Shown here: one piece after another, positions 62,924 through 64,000 of the stretch
Numbering within the stretch: the stretch's first letter is position 1
Layout of the letters: every line of letters starts with the position of its first letter
Source of the DNA: Streptomyces sp. NBC_01233
GTDB taxonomy: Bacteria > Actinomycetota > Actinomycetes > Streptomycetales > Streptomycetaceae
Assembly: GCF_035989305.1 (NCBI RefSeq)
Contig: NZ_CP108514.1
Span: 8,474,501-8,538,500, forward strand
Reading direction: 5' to 3'
Length of the DNA: 64,000 bases
Program-made: the position numbers and the translations under genes
The notes under the pieces: model-generated
Database searches by the model: none
The model's input: the letters and a program-made list of their open reading frames with translations, nothing else
Told to the model about the DNA's origin: nothing

Positions 62924-64000
62924 TCACCAGGTGACGTACAGGTCCTGCGGCGAGCGGTGGATCAGGGTGGCGCGCATCCGCGGTCGCGGACGGTCCTCGT
63001 CGAGCCGCAGTTCCGGCAGGCGGCGCGTGAACAGTTCGAGCGTGAGGCGCAGTTGCTCGCGCGCCAGCCGGGAACCGGGGCAGCCGTGCGGCCCGTGCCC
63101 GAAGGCGAGGTGGTGCCGGTTCCCGGGCCGGGTGATGTCGAACTCGTCGGCCCGCTCGTACCGCTCCGCGTCCCGGTTGGCCGCACCGAACGCCACCAGC
63201 ACGGTGGCCCCCGCCGGCAGCTTCGTCCCGGCGAGGGTCACCGGCCCGGTGGTGGTCCGCCGGAAGGCCTGGATGGCGGTGTCGTGGCGGGCGGCCTCCT
63301 CCACCGCCGCCGGGACGAGTGACGGATCGGCGCGGAGCATCCGCCACTGCCGCCGGTCACCGAGCAAGTGCAGCAGCGCGGTGCCGATGAGGGCGCTGGT
63401 GGTGAGGAATCCGGCGATCAGCAGGTTCTGCAGGCTCGTCACCAGTTCGTGGCGCTGTTCGAGGGTGAGCTCGCCGTCACCGGGGGCGAGCGCGGCCACC
63501 ATGGCCGAGCACATGTCGTCCCGCGGCCGTGCGCGCCGGTCGCGGACGTACCCGTCCAGCAGGTGCTGGAGCGCCACCACGTCCTCGGCGGCAGCCACCT
63601 GCTCCTCCGGCGGCAGCGGCCGGAACAGCAGTTCCTCGGCCCGGTAGCCACCGTGCACGGCCGCGGGCACGTCGGCCGGGTCCAGCCCGATCAGCCGCCC
63701 GACCACCATCCAGGGCAGCCGCCGCGCGTACGCCTCCACCAGCTCCGCCGACCCGTCCGCCGCGAAGCCGTCCACCAGCTCCTGCGCACGGGCGCGCGCG
63801 TACGGCACCAGCGCCGCCACCCGGCCGGTGGACAGCCCCCGGTTCAGCGGGGCGCGGTGCCTGCGGTGGGCCGCTCCGTCCGAGGACACGACGGTCGGCC
63901 GGGGGCCGAACCCGCGGGGCAGGACGCCGAGCGCCGCCTGCGACAGTGCGACGTCCGGCAGCAGGGAGTTGGCCGAGGAGAAGTCCTCCGCGCGCAGCAG
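62924..64000 (-). CDS. cytochrome P450, N-terminus cut by the window edge
   Basis: The frame is open through position 64000, so the gene continues rightwards; about 358 residues are visible, from RAEDFSSANSLLPDVALSQA to the stop. The heme loop FGHGPHGCPGSRLAREQL holds the cysteine ligand; EEAARHD is the K-helix ExxR; and FRRTTTGPVTLAGTKLPAG fits the next strand. The I-helix motif is AGFLTTS, where the usual acid before Thr (AG-x-E/D-T) is Leu, so proton delivery may differ. Bacterial class I P450s need ferredoxin and reductase; none is in view. Substrate unknown. Confidence 0.92.
   Translation of the reverse strand: MLRAEDFSSANSLLPDVALSQAALGVLPRGFGPRPTVVSSDGAAHRRHRAPLNRGLSTGRVAALVPYARARAQELVDGFAADGSAELVEAYARRLPWMVVGRLIGLDPADVPAAVHGGYRAEELLFRPLPPEEQVAAAEDVVALQHLLDGYVRDRRARPRDDMCSAMVAALAPGDGELTLEQRHELVTSLQNLLIAGFLTTSALIGTALLHLLGDRRQWRMLRADPSLVPAAVEEAARHDTAIQAFRRTTTGPVTLAGTKLPAGATVLVAFGAANRDAERYERADEFDITRPGNRHHLAFGHGPHGCPGSRLAREQLRLTLELFTRRLPELRLDEDRPRPRMRATLIHRSPQDLYVTW

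Overview
High-GC DNA with actinobacterial features: GTG/TTG starts behind AGGAGG-type ribosome sites, 4-bp ATGA/GTGA gene overlaps, very GC-rich third codon positions, streptophobe/DUF6777/DUF6296-type proteins and a complete SapB (ram/amf) lanthipeptide locus. All of this points to a Streptomyces-like sporulating actinomycete, and the window looks like ordinary chromosome with one accessory island. I noticed no in-frame TTA (bldA) codon and found no tRNA, rRNA, CRISPR array or transposase.

Layout. 0.5-10.4 kb: housekeeping and cell-surface genes (small membrane protein, secreted S1 protease, GT-C glycosyltransferase, GNAT-AAA fusion, membrane Ser/Thr kinase with a downstream membrane partner, Tm-1-like protein, Nudix hydrolase, cation-diffusion exporter). 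10.6-17.4 kb: two-FHA ABC exporter with an SH3-like partner, a streptophobe membrane protein, and a DUF6777 protein with a 9 x 10-residue repeat tail. 17.7-19.8 kb: PAS-GAF-SpoIIE-ATPase phosphatase. 20.2-23.9 kb: molybdate uptake (ModB-ModC fusion, ModA, HTH-Mop regulator). 24.0-26.5 kb: S4 RNA-binding protein and a PTS-type dihydroxyacetone kinase operon dhaK-dhaL-dhaM.

26.6-36.9 kb is the most unusual stretch. It holds a kinesin-light-chain-type TPR protein, a giant TPR-CHAT protease, a divergent GTGA-overlapping pair (cysteine-containing small protein plus a membrane protein), a 36-bp perfect palindrome, a 51-codon hydrophobic peptide, and a 1,314-residue HTH/STAND-like NTPase with a degenerate P-loop and a repeat tail. 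This is the composition of NTPase/CHAT conflict (immunity or regulated-death) loci and is the best candidate for an undescribed system. A mycothione-reductase-like relic sits at its right border.

37.2-42.7 kb: stress and partner-switching genes (RsbW-like ATPase, STAS antagonist, ANTAR-GAF-PAS-SpoIIE phosphatase, CsbD, PRC-barrel, DUF6131), then a scar where an ATPase 5' end abuts a VanZ 3' end. 42.9-49.9 kb: class III lanthipeptide locus ramC-ramS-ramA-ramB with a convergent ramR; the ramS core is almost SapB. 50.1-51.5 kb: SRPBCC, DUF4230 and a 40-residue membrane protein. 51.6-62.9 kb: a second dense partner-switching cluster: two RsbW-like ATPases, two STAS proteins, two SigB/SigF-family sigma factors, a poly-HAMP hybrid kinase coupled to an ANTAR-SpoIIE phosphatase, DUF6296 and a winged-helix regulator. 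The right edge cuts a cytochrome P450.

Together the window links environmental sensing (several ATPase/STAS/SpoIIE modules and two sigma factors), aerial-growth surfactant production, and a possible self-surveillance island. Functional assignments rest on motifs read by eye and on family knowledge; no database search was run.
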